Assembly: GCF_932294415.1 (NCBI RefSeq)
Contig: NC_065542.1
Span: 46,589,942-46,653,941, forward strand
Reading direction: 5' to 3'
From: Quercus robur
Taxonomy: Eukaryota > Streptophyta > Magnoliopsida > Fagales > Fagaceae
Length of the DNA stretch: 64,000 nucleotides
Shown here: in pieces, positions 63,733 to 64,000 of the stretch
How the letters are laid out: each line of letters begins with the position of its first letter
Position numbering within the stretch: the stretch's first letter is position 1
Notes under the pieces: generated by a model
The model's input: the letters and a program-made list of their open reading frames with translations, nothing else
Told to the model about the DNA's origin: nothing
Databases searched by the model: none
Program-made: the position numbers and the translations under genes

Positions 63733-64000
63733 TTACTATTTTTCTTTTTGAGTCCAAATTTGATAAAAATAAAATGTATGAGTTTTACAACATCCAATAA
63801 AAAATTGTCACATCAATTTTTTTACTTAACTCGTGTATCACATAAAGATATACTACTAATTTATTAAGGTATTAGAAAGTGTAAAACTTGAGTTTTACAT
63901 CATATTCTAAGAGAATTTAATTTATTTTCTTTTTGTGTATGAATTTCGATTGACCCATGCATCAATATACCACTAATTTATTATGGTAAATTTATATGTT
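63733..64000. other. Right edge, nothing recognised
   Basis: AT-rich DNA. TATACCACTAATTTATTA-like text occurs twice (63848 and 63967), a small repeat. No gene is seen. Confidence 0.35.

Overview
This is nuclear DNA of a woody eudicot. Spliced genes with GT-AG introns are separated by AT-rich DNA full of LTR remnants, MITEs, SINEs, LINEs, a Helitron and Harbinger elements. Several repeats, notably the SINEs ending in A-runs and the Copia LTR, look like ones I associate with Fagaceae (oak, chestnut and relatives). That family-level guess rests on recall, not on a search.

Layout. 1-7001 is the 3' part of a broken Copia element of the SIRE/Maximus type, with a reversed solo LTR nested in it; 7002-7700 is probably more LTR debris. 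9904-22526 (+) is a PIF1/PIL5-like phytochrome-interacting bHLH gene in eight coding exons. Its introns hold SINEs, a fold-back element, three G-boxes, a Helitron and a Mutator-like element that carries a gene fragment. 22.7-30.3 kb is repeat-rich: three related hAT-like copies, a 1.1-kb Harbinger element, an L1 LINE tail and a nested MITE. 30656-35007 (+) is RPT2, the 26S proteasome ATPase subunit 4, in five exons. 35838-36287 (+) is a single-exon S-protein homologue. 36.3-43.4 kb holds an RTE-type LINE fragment, a hAT MITE, an LTR scrap and a Stowaway MITE. 43483-47322 (+) is a leucine-rich-repeat receptor kinase of the RGI1/RCH1 (root growth factor receptor) group in two exons. 48846-54208 is a 5.4-kb PIF/Harbinger transposon with TTA target duplications and decayed SANT and transposase genes. 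54.4-57.4 kb has two tandem-repeat arrays and a microsatellite. 58170-61167 (-) is ABI3, rebuilt in six exons. 62939-63727 is a solo LTR with a perfect 5-bp target duplication.

The five host genes read as intact. PIF1 and ABI3 are both central regulators of seed germination and are reported to cooperate in Arabidopsis. The gene order here joins two Arabidopsis neighbourhoods: PIF1 with RPT2b on chromosome 2, and RGI2 with ABI3 on chromosome 3. This suggests an ancestral block kept here and split by duplication and loss in Arabidopsis. I found no wholly new system. The most interesting points are this linkage, the gene-capturing Mutator-like element and Helitron in the last PIF1 intron, the roughly 605-bp tandem array beside ABI3, and G-boxes inside the PIF1 gene itself.
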